64,000 bases of DNA from Sphingomonas faeni (GTDB taxonomy: Bacteria; Pseudomonadota; Alphaproteobacteria; Sphingomonadales; Sphingomonadaceae): positions 1 through 64,000 of the forward strand of contig NZ_JANBVH010000023.1 in assembly GCF_024273235.1 (NCBI RefSeq), read 5' to 3'. Under the pieces are notes generated by a model. The model was not told the origin of the DNA. It saw only the letters and a list, made by a program, of their open reading frames with translations, and did no database searches. The first letter of the stretch is position 1, and the number at the start of each line of letters is the position of its first letter. The position numbers and the translations under genes are program-made. Below, in pieces: positions 1 through 8,132 of this stretch.

Positions 1-46
1 ACGAAGCGCGGGGGACGGCCGAATCTGCTGCCCTGCGTTCCGATAG

Positions 47-154
47 CACCACCCCGGCGGAGGCCGGGGCCCAGTTGGGAGCCGGTGATGATGACGGCCG
101 GCACTCCGTTACAGCGACCTCTCCAACTGGGCCCCGGCCTCCGCCGGGGTGGTG
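47..154. repeat. 32-bp inverted repeat upstream of the MscS gene
   Basis: Positions 47-78 and 123-154 are perfect inverted copies of each other (32 bp arms, 44 bp apart). Each arm itself holds a GC-rich internal palindrome. It lies in the non-coding stretch before the channel gene. It may act as a terminator for a gene left of the window or be a mobile palindromic unit like those elsewhere in the window. No gene is supported in 1-272. Confidence 0.75.
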
Positions 155-272
155 CGCGTGCTGGGCAAACGCTCATCCTAAAGCGGCGCAGAGAGCAGCG
201 GCGATAGCGCCCCGACCCGAGCCCAGCGCCACCCCCTCCCGTTTCCCCGCCCGCCGCTGTACAGCAACCCGA

Positions 273-2678
273 ATGACACTCCTTCGTCACCTCGCCGCGC
301 TCCTCCTGCTCGCCACCGCGCTACCCGCCCTCGCGCAGGACGAAGCCAAGGTCGCGACCGTCGCCGCCAGCCTCACCAAGGCGTCGGCGGAACTCCAGGC
401 GATCGACGACGCCACCCCCGCCGCGCGCGACGACAAGGCGCGGCAGGTGCTCAGGGATCGCGCGCAGGTCGTGCAGACCACCGCCGCCGATGCGGTCCGC
501 ACGCTCACGCCGGAGATGGCGCTGGTCCAGGCGCGCGTCGCGGAACTCGGCGCCGCCACCCCGGGCGTTGTCGAGGCGCCCGAGATCCGCACCGAACGCC
601 GGCTCCTCGCGCAGAGCCAGTCGTCGATCGACTCGGCGATAAAGCGCGCGAAGCTGATCGGGATCGAGGCCAAGCAGCAGATCGACGATATCGGTGCGGC
701 CGAGGCGGAGGAACTCGGCCAGCAATTGTCCGAGAACACCGGATCGCCGCTGTCGCCGACGCTGTGGGCCGCGATCGTCGATCACTTGCCCCGCGACACC
801 GCGCGGCTGACGCGGTTCGCCAATACCGAAATGCGTCAGTTCGGTGCGCGGCTCGATACCCGCGCCGGCACCGGCCTGCTCGTCGGGATGCTCGCCGCGC
901 TGGTGCTGATCGTGCCGCTGCGCCGCTGGCTGCACGGTGTCGGTCGGCGATACGCGACCAACCACGCCCCCGGCGGCCGTCTCCGGCGTTCGGCCTATGC
1001 GCTGTGGCTGGTGGTGATCGGGACCGCGCTGCCGGGGCTTGCGGCGTGGGCGATTGTCGCGTCGCTGCGCTGGGGCGGGCTCGTCTCGCCCGCGTGGAGC
1101 CGGTTCGGCGCGATCTTCGTCGGGATCTCGTGGTTCGCGGCTTTCGTCTCGTCGCTCGGCGGCGCGCTGTTGCTGCGGACCCAGCCGACCTGGCGGCTGC
1201 TGCCGATCGGCGACGCCGCCGCGCAGGCGCTCCGGCCGTATAGCTGGATGGCCGCGGCGTTGATCTTCGGCGGGCAGCTGCTGATCGCGACCAACCTGCT
1301 GATCGGCGTCAGCGCGCCCGCGTCGAGCGCCGCCAACGCGCTCGTCGCGCTGTTGCACATCGTCCTGCTCGGCGCGATCCTGGTGACTCTCGGCCGTCTG
1401 CGCGCCGCCGCGCTGCCCGATCCGGCCAAGCCCGCGCGCAACACGCTGCTCGCGATCGTCGCTACTCTGGTCTGGCTGGTGCTGGTCGCTGCGTTCTTCG
1501 CCGGGCTGATCGGCTATGTGAATTTGGCGCTCAAGGTCGCGACGTGGCTGGTCTGGGGCGCGATCGTCGGCGCGACCTTGTACCTGATGATGACCTTCAC
1601 CGACGACGCCTGCCGGACGTTGCTGTCGAGCGGCAACCGCCTCGGCCGGTCGGCGAACAGCGGGTTCGGCGTCGACAACAAGACCGTCGACCAGATCGGC
1701 GTGCTGCTGTCCGCGGTGCTGCGGCTGTTGCTGATCATGCTCGCGGTCGGCGCGGTAATGGCGCCGTTCGGGGCGGGCGTGGGCTCGGCGTTCGAGCTGT
1801 TCGGGACGGTCGCGAACGGCATCACGATCGGCCAGGTCACGATCTCGCCGGGGGCGGTGCTGCGCTCGATCGCGGTGCTGTTCGTCGCGCTCGCGATCAT
1901 GCGCGGGCTGCAGCATTGGCTGGTGAACAGCTACCTACCGACCACCGCGATGGACGCCGGCGCGCAGAATTCGGTGACGATGGTCGCGCGCTATGCGGGG
2001 ATCATCGCCGCGGTGCTGTGGTCGCTCGGCGCGCTCGGGATCGGCATGGAGAAACTCGCCGTGGTGCTCGGCGCGCTGTCGGTCGGCATCGGCTTCGGCC
2101 TCCAGGCGATCACGCAGAACTTCGTCTCCGGCCTGATCCTCCTCGCCGAGCGCCCGGTGAAGATCGGCGACCTCGTCCGGATCGGCAACATGGAGGGCGA
2201 CGTCAAACGCATCAACGTGCGCTCGACCGAGATCGAGGTGGCGGACCGCTCGACGCTGATCGTGCCCAACTCGGAGCTGATCACCAAGACGATCCAGAAC
2301 ATGACGCTGGCCGCGCCGATCGGTCGGATCCAGCTGCAATTCTCGGTGCCGCTCGAGGAGGATCTCGATGCGGTGCGGACGATGGTGCTGGCGGCGTTCG
2401 CGGAAAAGCACGAGGTGCTCGATCATCCCGAATCCAAGGTGTTCATCGACTCGATCGATGCCGGTCGCGCCAAGTTCAACTGCTTCGCCTATGTGGCTAG
2501 TCCCCGCGATGCGTACCCGATCCGCAGCGAACTGCTGTTCACGCTGCTCCGCCAGTTCCGCGAGGCGGGGATCGAAGTCGGCTCGACCGCGACCAAGATG
2601 GAACTGGTCGGCTCGCTGCCGGGCTCGCCCGTTGCCGATCAGAGCGTCGATCAGAACCCCGGTCAGAATAGGGCGTAA
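273..2678 (+). CDS. DUF3772 / MscS-family mechanosensitive ion channel
   Basis: An 801-residue inner-membrane channel protein that probably opens under membrane tension to release osmolytes. Residues 1-21 form a signal peptide (hydrophobic run LLLLATALPALA). They are followed by a periplasmic alpha-helical domain of DUF3772 type, then about ten hydrophobic segments. The MscS pore and beta domains come at about residues 570-760: GALSVGIGFGLQAITQNFVS is the pore helix, and NSELITKTIQN lies in the beta domain. The frame stays open upstream to position 75, but the ATG at 273 gives a clean signal peptide while the upstream stretch lies in a palindromic repeat, so 273 is preferred. The last 16 bases overlap the end of the convergent gene. 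Identification is firm; the stimulus and substrate are unknown. Confidence 0.9.
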   Translation: MTLLRHLAALLLLATALPALAQDEAKVATVAASLTKASAELQAIDDATPAARDDKARQVLRDRAQVVQTTAADAVRTLTPEMALVQARVAELGAATPGVVEAPEIRTERRLLAQSQSSIDSAIKRAKLIGIEAKQQIDDIGAAEAEELGQQLSENTGSPLSPTLWAAIVDHLPRDTARLTRFANTEMRQFGARLDTRAGTGLLVGMLAALVLIVPLRRWLHGVGRRYATNHAPGGRLRRSAYALWLVVIGTALPGLAAWAIVASLRWGGLVSPAWSRFGAIFVGISWFAAFVSSLGGALLLRTQPTWRLLPIGDAAAQALRPYSWMAAALIFGGQLLIATNLLIGVSAPASSAANALVALLHIVLLGAILVTLGRLRAAALPDPAKPARNTLLAIVATLVWLVLVAAFFAGLIGYVNLALKVATWLVWGAIVGATLYLMMTFTDDACRTLLSSGNRLGRSANSGFGVDNKTVDQIGVLLSAVLRLLLIMLAVGAVMAPFGAGVGSAFELFGTVANGITIGQVTISPGAVLRSIAVLFVALAIMRGLQHWLVNSYLPTTAMDAGAQNSVTMVARYAGIIAAVLWSLGALGIGMEKLAVVLGALSVGIGFGLQAITQNFVSGLILLAERPVKIGDLVRIGNMEGDVKRINVRSTEIEVADRSTLIVPNSELITKTIQNMTLAAPIGRIQLQFSVPLEEDLDAVRTMVLAAFAEKHEVLDHPESKVFIDSIDAGRAKFNCFAYVASPRDAYPIRSELLFTLLRQFREAGIEVGSTATKMELVGSLPGSPVADQSVDQNPGQNRA

Positions 2679-3679
2679 GGCAGCGACACGATGAATTTCG
2701 ACCCTGCCGCCATCGTTCCGCGCGGTCTGATCCGCACGTTGGTGACCGATCTGGGTGCAGCGCTTGGATCATAGGTCCAACTGCCGCCGTTGTTCGACGA
2801 GAAATCCACATCGTCGGTGGTGCTGGACGGGCTGGTATAGGTGACCGCCAGCGACGAGGCCGGAGACCCTTCCGCCGTCACGACATATGCGGTCGACGCG
2901 GTGCCGTCGCCGTCCAGTGCCACCTGGAGGCGGGCAGGGGTGGGCAGCGTGAATGCCAGCGTGTTGCCGTCCAGCGCGAACGGATTGGGGTTCTCGATCT
3001 GCATCGTCATGCGCAGCTTCGCACCGGGAATCGCCTTTGGATTGACGGTCGCGGCGGAGGCTTCCCAGGTGGTGCGTTGTGAAACCGTGACGACCGCGTC
3101 CCTTGCGACCGTCATCGTCACGTCGACCAACGCGATCCTGCTGTCCTGATCGTTCCTGCCGAGCAGGCATAACCCCAGCGCCCCGACGCCGTCGCAGAAT
3201 TTCCAGGCCCAACGGACCTGGAAGCTGCCCTTGTAGATTCCAGCGGGCGGGGCGGAGGCGCTCACCGGCTTGATATAGATCGGCACGACGGCCCTGCTGC
3301 TGCCCAGCAATGACAGCGTCGTCCCCTCGAAGTACGAACGGCTGGTATTGGCGACCAAAGGCGCGGTGCCGCTCGAATTTGCCGATAGCGAATAGCCGAC
3401 CGACCCGCCGGTGGGTGCGGTAAGCGTCAGCGTTCCCGTCGTCAGCAGCGTCGCGCGCAGGTAATCGTCGGCGAGCAGCGACAGGACGTCGGCGTTCGCG
3501 CAGGTGAAGGATCCGGTCGTCGCGATGAAGCCCGCGGTCGTAACCGCGGCCGGCGACAGGGTGCCGAGCCTGGCGGTCGAGGGCGTGACGACCTCGCAGG
3601 CGAACGCTGGCGCCGCGGCGAGCCCGAGGGACAGGACCAGCGCCGCGACCAGCCGCTTCACGCCGCGCGGAGTCTTCAT
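2663..3679 (-). CDS. Secreted protein, spore-coat-U/Csu pilin-like N-terminal half (tentative)
   Basis: A protein of about 338 residues with a signal peptide ending AAPAFA|C. The first ~190 residues are beta-rich with a Cys near the mature N-terminus and a stretch reading PPAGIYKGSFQVRW. That pattern resembles spore coat U/Csu fimbrial subunits, which are exported and assembled at the surface. The second half (IENPNPFALDGN onward) looks like an extra beta-sandwich. No chaperone or usher gene is next to it, so it is an orphan. The ATG at 3679 is chosen for the signal peptide; GTG 3733 and ATG 3709 are in-frame alternatives. The family assignment is by eye and weak; that it is secreted is well supported. 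Confidence 0.55.
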   Translation of the reverse strand: MKTPRGVKRLVAALVLSLGLAAAPAFACEVVTPSTARLGTLSPAAVTTAGFIATTGSFTCANADVLSLLADDYLRATLLTTGTLTLTAPTGGSVGYSLSANSSGTAPLVANTSRSYFEGTTLSLLGSSRAVVPIYIKPVSASAPPAGIYKGSFQVRWAWKFCDGVGALGLCLLGRNDQDSRIALVDVTMTVARDAVVTVSQRTTWEASAATVNPKAIPGAKLRMTMQIENPNPFALDGNTLAFTLPTPARLQVALDGDGTASTAYVVTAEGSPASSLAVTYTSPSSTTDDVDFSSNNGGSWTYDPSAAPRSVTNVRIRPRGTMAAGSKFIVSLPYALF

Positions 3680-3898
3680 GCCCAGCGCAGTCTTCACGCC
3701 CCGCGCCATCGCCAGACCATGTTCGATACCCACCGCATCCCTCGCACCCGTTTCGATAGGCCAGGGCTATTCCCGCAATCGTTAATGCGTTTTGAAAAAC
3801 CGGAATCGGATGTTTTCGTCCGTCGAAACGGCGAATGTCGGGCGTCGCGGCATGGACGCGGTCTTGCCCGGCGCGCCGAAACACTCGAAACAGCCGGC

Positions 3899-5221
3899 AT
3901 GACGATCGCCCCCTCCAACGCCCGCCCCAGCACCGTCCTGATCGCGAGCGTTGCCACCGCGGCGCTGGCGGGGCTGTTGTTCGGCTTCGACACCGCGGTG
4001 ATCGCCGGCGTCACCGGCGCGCTAAAGGCGAAGTTCGCGCTGAGCGAGGCATGGCTCGGCTTCACCGTGTCGTCGGCATTATGGGGAACGCTGATCGGCG
4101 CGCTGTTCGTCGGCATGCCCGGCGATCGCTATGGCAGCCGCAACGTGCTGCGGATGCTCGCCTTCCTGTACGTCGTCACCGCGCTCGGCTGTGCATTGGC
4201 GTGGAACTGGCACAGTTTCCTCGGCTTCCGCTTCATCAACGGCATCGCGATCGGCGGCTCGTCGGTGCTCGCGCCCGCCTATATCGCCGAGCTGGCGCCA
4301 CCTGCTCAGCGCGGCAAGATGGTCGGCGGATTCCAGTTCGCGGTCATTCTCGGCATCCTGCTCGCCTATGTGTCGAATGCGATCATCGGCTCGCTCGGGC
4401 TCGGCGATGTCGAATGGCGATGGAAGCTCGGGATCGTCGCGCTGCCGTCGCTGGTGTTCTTCGCGCTGCTGTTCCGCATCCCCAATTCGCCGCGCTGGCT
4501 GCTCGCCAAGGGGCGCGATGCGGAGGCGAAGGAGGTGCTGGCGATGGTCGGGATGAGCCCGGACATCGCGCGGCGCGAACTCGATGCGCCGAAGGGTGAC
4601 GCCAAACTCTCCTGGTCGCGCCACCGCAAGCCGATCACGCTCGCCTTCCTGGTCGCGATGTTCAACCAGTTCAGCGGCATCAACGCGTTCCTCTATTACC
4701 TCAACGACATCTTCAAGGCGTCGGGCGGCAGCCTCTCGCCCGATCTCCAGGCGGTGATGATCGGCGTCGCCAACATGGTCTTCACATTGCTAGGCATGCT
4801 GCTGATAGACCGGATCGGGCGGCGCACGCTGCTGCTCTGGGGCTCGGCCGGCATGACCGCGGCGCTGACCGTCGGCGGGCTCGCGCTGCTGGGAGTCCTG
4901 CCGAACTGGCTGCTGCTGCCGTCGCTGATCGTGTTCATCATGTTCTTCGCCCCCGGTTCGGGCGCGGTGATCTGGGTGTATATCTCGGAGGTGTTCCCGC
5001 AGAACGTACGCGCGCGCGGATCGAGCATCGGTTCGTCGAGCCATTGGGGCTGGAACGCGGTGATCGCGCAGGTCTTCCCCGTAGCCGCGGCGTGGTCGGC
5101 GGGCGTGCCGTTCCTGTTCTTCGCGGCGATGATGGCGGTGCAGTTCGTGACCGTGTTCTTCTACTTCCCTGAGACCAAGGGCGTGCCGCTGGAAGACATG
5201 GACGCGCATCTCGCGCGTTGA
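3899..5221 (+). CDS. Sugar-porter family MFS transporter
   Basis: A 440-residue, twelve-helix major facilitator of the sugar porter subfamily, probably proton-coupled uptake of a hexose or pentose. Visible signatures are GLLFGFDTAVIAG in helix 1, DRYGSRN after helix 2, the PESPRWL-like IPNSPRWLLAKGR after helix 6, NQFSGINAFLYY in helix 7, DRIGRR after helix 8 and PETKG at the end. ATG 3899 starts just before helix 1; the open frame continues upstream without family similarity. It stands alone, 74 bp before a TonB receptor on the same strand. The sugar cannot be read from the sequence. Confidence 0.92.
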   Translation: MTIAPSNARPSTVLIASVATAALAGLLFGFDTAVIAGVTGALKAKFALSEAWLGFTVSSALWGTLIGALFVGMPGDRYGSRNVLRMLAFLYVVTALGCALAWNWHSFLGFRFINGIAIGGSSVLAPAYIAELAPPAQRGKMVGGFQFAVILGILLAYVSNAIIGSLGLGDVEWRWKLGIVALPSLVFFALLFRIPNSPRWLLAKGRDAEAKEVLAMVGMSPDIARRELDAPKGDAKLSWSRHRKPITLAFLVAMFNQFSGINAFLYYLNDIFKASGGSLSPDLQAVMIGVANMVFTLLGMLLIDRIGRRTLLLWGSAGMTAALTVGGLALLGVLPNWLLLPSLIVFIMFFAPGSGAVIWVYISEVFPQNVRARGSSIGSSSHWGWNAVIAQVFPVAAAWSAGVPFLFFAAMMAVQFVTVFFYFPETKGVPLEDMDAHLAR

Positions 5222-5295
5222 ACGGGCATAATCCTGCGACAATTGCCCTTTAGTCGAGCCCCCTGATCGACGGCGATCATCGGGAAATAGCGACT

Positions 5296-7971
5296 ATGCG
5301 TACATTGGGTCTGGTTCTGGCGGTAAGCGCGCCTGCGATGGCGGCGGCGCAACAGGCCCCGTCGACACCTGCCACGGCCGCGCCCGCCGCGCAGACCGCG
5401 GAGCAGGACGAAGCCGCCGATGCCGAGGAGATCGTCGTCACCGGATCGCGCAAACTGCCCGGTTCGGTGATCGGCGACATCCCGCCCGACCAGAGCCTGG
5501 GCCAGGCCGAGATCCGCTCCTACGGCGTCAGCTCGATCGCCGACCTGCTCAACGAACTGAGCCCGCAGACCACCAGCGGACGCGGCAGCGGCGGCGCGCC
5601 CGTCGTGCTGCTCAACGGCCGTCGCATCTCCAGTTTCGCCGAGATTCGCGACATCCCGACCGAGGCGATCCAGCGCGTCGAGATCCTGCCCGAGGAGGTC
5701 GCGCTCAAATACGGGTATCGCGCGGACCAGAAGGTCGTGAACTTCGTCCTGCGCCGCCGCTTCCGCGCGGTGACCGTCGAAGCCGTCGACAAGATGCCGA
5801 CCGAAGGCGGCAGCAATTCGCCCGATGGCAAGCTCGACATGCTGAACATCGCCCGCGACCGTCGGGTCAATCTGCACGCGGAATACACCTCCACCTCCGC
5901 GCTGACCGAGGCCGAGCGCGACATCAACGCGCCAACGGCCACCGCGACCAGCGCGGTCGGTGCGGACAACGCCATCGTCGACCAGCGACCGTTCCGCACG
6001 CTCCAGTCCGCGAACAGCACCTTCACGGTGAACAGCGTGTATGCGCGCAACATCGGCAAAGTAGGCGCGACGATCAACGGTCGTCTCGAATCGACCGACA
6101 GCCGCAGCCTGAACGGCTTGCCCGTCGCGACGCTGGACCTCGCCGATGGCACGAGGCTCTACCGTGCTCTCAACGACGACGGGTTCCAGCCGCTGACCCA
6201 GCGCGCCTCGTCGATCGCCGCGCATCTCGGCACCACGCTCAACGGCGATGTCGGCACGTGGCGCTGGAACGTGACGGGCAATTACGACCGCAGCGACACG
6301 CAGACCTTTACCGAGACGGGTGTCGACACGACCGCGTTCCAGGCGCGGTTGAATGCGGGCGATACGACCGCCAACCCGTTCGCCCGCCTCACCGCGAGCG
6401 ACTTCGGCGCCTCTCCCGCCAATCGGGCTTATGCGACGCAGACCTCGGGCGAAGTCGACGCGGTCGCCAACGGCAACCTCTTCAACCTGCCCGCGGGCGC
6501 GGTCTCGACGACGGTCAAGCTCGGCGCCGAAACCGCCGATTTCAAGAGCCGCTCGTACACCGTCATCGACCTTGTCGGGCGCGATACGCAGGGGCAGGTG
6601 TCGCGCGATACCGTCAACGGCCAGGTCAATGTCGACGTGCCGATCGCCAGCCGGTCGAAGGGCGTGCTGCCGTTCCTCGGCACCTTGTCGGCGAACTTCA
6701 ATCTGGCCGAGGACCATCTGTCGGACTTCGGCACGCTGACGACGCTGGGCTACGGCATGAACTGGTCGCCGATCGACGGCGTGCGCCTGATCGCCTCGGT
6801 CACCGACACCGACGAGGCACCGACCGCGCAACAGCTCGGCAACCCGTCGATCACCACGCCCAACGTCCGCATCTTCGATTACGTGAAGGGGACGACCGCG
6901 ACCGTCACGACGATCAGCGGCGGCAACCAGGGCCTGGTCGCGGACAATAATCACGTCCGCAAGCTGGGCCTGACGCTGAAGCCATGGTCGGCCAAGGACC
7001 TGTCGATCACCGCCAACTATGTCGACAGCCACACCGACAATCCGATCGCGTCGTTCCCGAGCGCGACCGCGGCGATCGAGGCCGCGTTCCCCGATCGCTT
7101 CACCCGCGATGCGGGCGGCAATTTGCTGCAGGTCGATCAGCGGCCGATCAATTACGCGAGCAGCGACCGCTCCGAACTGCGCTGGGGGATCAATTTCTCC
7201 GCGCCGCTGAAGTCGAAGATCCAGCGAGAGCTCGAGGCGTATCGCGCGGGGACCGGCCCCAATCCGTTCGAGGGCATGCAGCCCCCGCGCGGATTTCGCC
7301 CGCCGCCGGGCGAGGACGGGCCGCCCGGCGGTGCGCGGGGCGGTGCACAGGGCGGTGCGCGTGGCGGCGATTCTGGTGGTCCCGGCGGCGCCGATGGTCC
7401 ACCCCCGGGCGGGCCGCCGCCGGGTGGAGGCTTTGGCGGTGGTCGCGGTCGCGGTGGTTTCGGAGGCCGCGGTGGCCAGGCCGGTGGACGGATCCAGTTC
7501 GCGCTCTATCACACCTGGCACTTCACCGATCGCGTGCTCGTCGCGAACGGCGGGCCGAGTCTCGACCTGCTCAACGGCGACGCGATCGGCAACAGCGGCG
7601 GCCAGGCGCGGCACGAACTCGAGGCGCAGGCCGGCTATACCAATAACGGCCTCGGTGCGCGTCTCTCCGCCAATTACGCGACCGGTACGCGCGTGAACGG
7701 CGGCACCGCCGCCGCGCCGGAAACGCTCAACTTCGGCGGCCTCGCGACCGCCAATCTCCGCCTGTTCGCCGATCTCGGCCAGCGCCTCGAATGGGTCAAG
7801 GCGCACCCGTGGCTGCGCGGCATGCGCGTGAGCTTCTCGGTCGACAACGTCCTCAACACGCGCCAGCGCGTGACCGACGCGACCGGCGCGACGCCGAACA
7901 ACTACCAGCCGGATTACCTCGACCCGCTAGGCCGCACCGTCCGCCTCAGCATCCGCAAACTGTTCTTCTAA
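5296..7971 (+). CDS. TonB-dependent receptor with a Gly/Pro-rich insert
   Basis: An 891-residue outer-membrane receptor for energised uptake of an unknown ligand. It has a signal peptide (cleaved near AMAAAQ), a TonB box region EEIVVTGSR at about 45-53, and a plug domain containing VLLNGRRISSF and IPTEAIQRVEILPEE. A long beta-barrel follows, ending in aromatic residues (RKLFF), as expected for outer-membrane proteins. Residues ~651-732 are an unusual Gly/Pro/Arg-rich low-complexity stretch inside the barrel region (see findings). The plug is atypical of siderophore receptors. The next gene, 161 bp downstream on the same strand, encodes an M16 peptidase. The ligand is unknown; a peptide is possible but is inference. 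Confidence 0.9.
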   Translation: MRTLGLVLAVSAPAMAAAQQAPSTPATAAPAAQTAEQDEAADAEEIVVTGSRKLPGSVIGDIPPDQSLGQAEIRSYGVSSIADLLNELSPQTTSGRGSGGAPVVLLNGRRISSFAEIRDIPTEAIQRVEILPEEVALKYGYRADQKVVNFVLRRRFRAVTVEAVDKMPTEGGSNSPDGKLDMLNIARDRRVNLHAEYTSTSALTEAERDINAPTATATSAVGADNAIVDQRPFRTLQSANSTFTVNSVYARNIGKVGATINGRLESTDSRSLNGLPVATLDLADGTRLYRALNDDGFQPLTQRASSIAAHLGTTLNGDVGTWRWNVTGNYDRSDTQTFTETGVDTTAFQARLNAGDTTANPFARLTASDFGASPANRAYATQTSGEVDAVANGNLFNLPAGAVSTTVKLGAETADFKSRSYTVIDLVGRDTQGQVSRDTVNGQVNVDVPIASRSKGVLPFLGTLSANFNLAEDHLSDFGTLTTLGYGMNWSPIDGVRLIASVTDTDEAPTAQQLGNPSITTPNVRIFDYVKGTTATVTTISGGNQGLVADNNHVRKLGLTLKPWSAKDLSITANYVDSHTDNPIASFPSATAAIEAAFPDRFTRDAGGNLLQVDQRPINYASSDRSELRWGINFSAPLKSKIQRELEAYRAGTGPNPFEGMQPPRGFRPPPGEDGPPGGARGGAQGGARGGDSGGPGGADGPPPGGPPPGGGFGGGRGRGGFGGRGGQAGGRIQFALYHTWHFTDRVLVANGGPSLDLLNGDAIGNSGGQARHELEAQAGYTNNGLGARLSANYATGTRVNGGTAAAPETLNFGGLATANLRLFADLGQRLEWVKAHPWLRGMRVSFSVDNVLNTRQRVTDATGATPNNYQPDYLDPLGRTVRLSIRKLFF

Positions 7972-8132
7972 AGCCATCGGCGCGGTGCTTGGCTTGGCGG
8001 TCGGCGGCGGACACGGACTGCGCCGGGGCAGGGCGTCGATCCTTCGGAAATCGACCCATCAATCCTGTTGCCCGGCGACGAAGCCCGCTTATGCTGCGAC
8101 GACATCATTCGAATTCGGGGTATCGTTCGACC

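Noticed and set aside
5161..7806. A long minus-strand frame opposite the first TonB receptor
   Set aside because: Composition typical of antisense shadow; the plus strand has signal peptide, plug and barrel.
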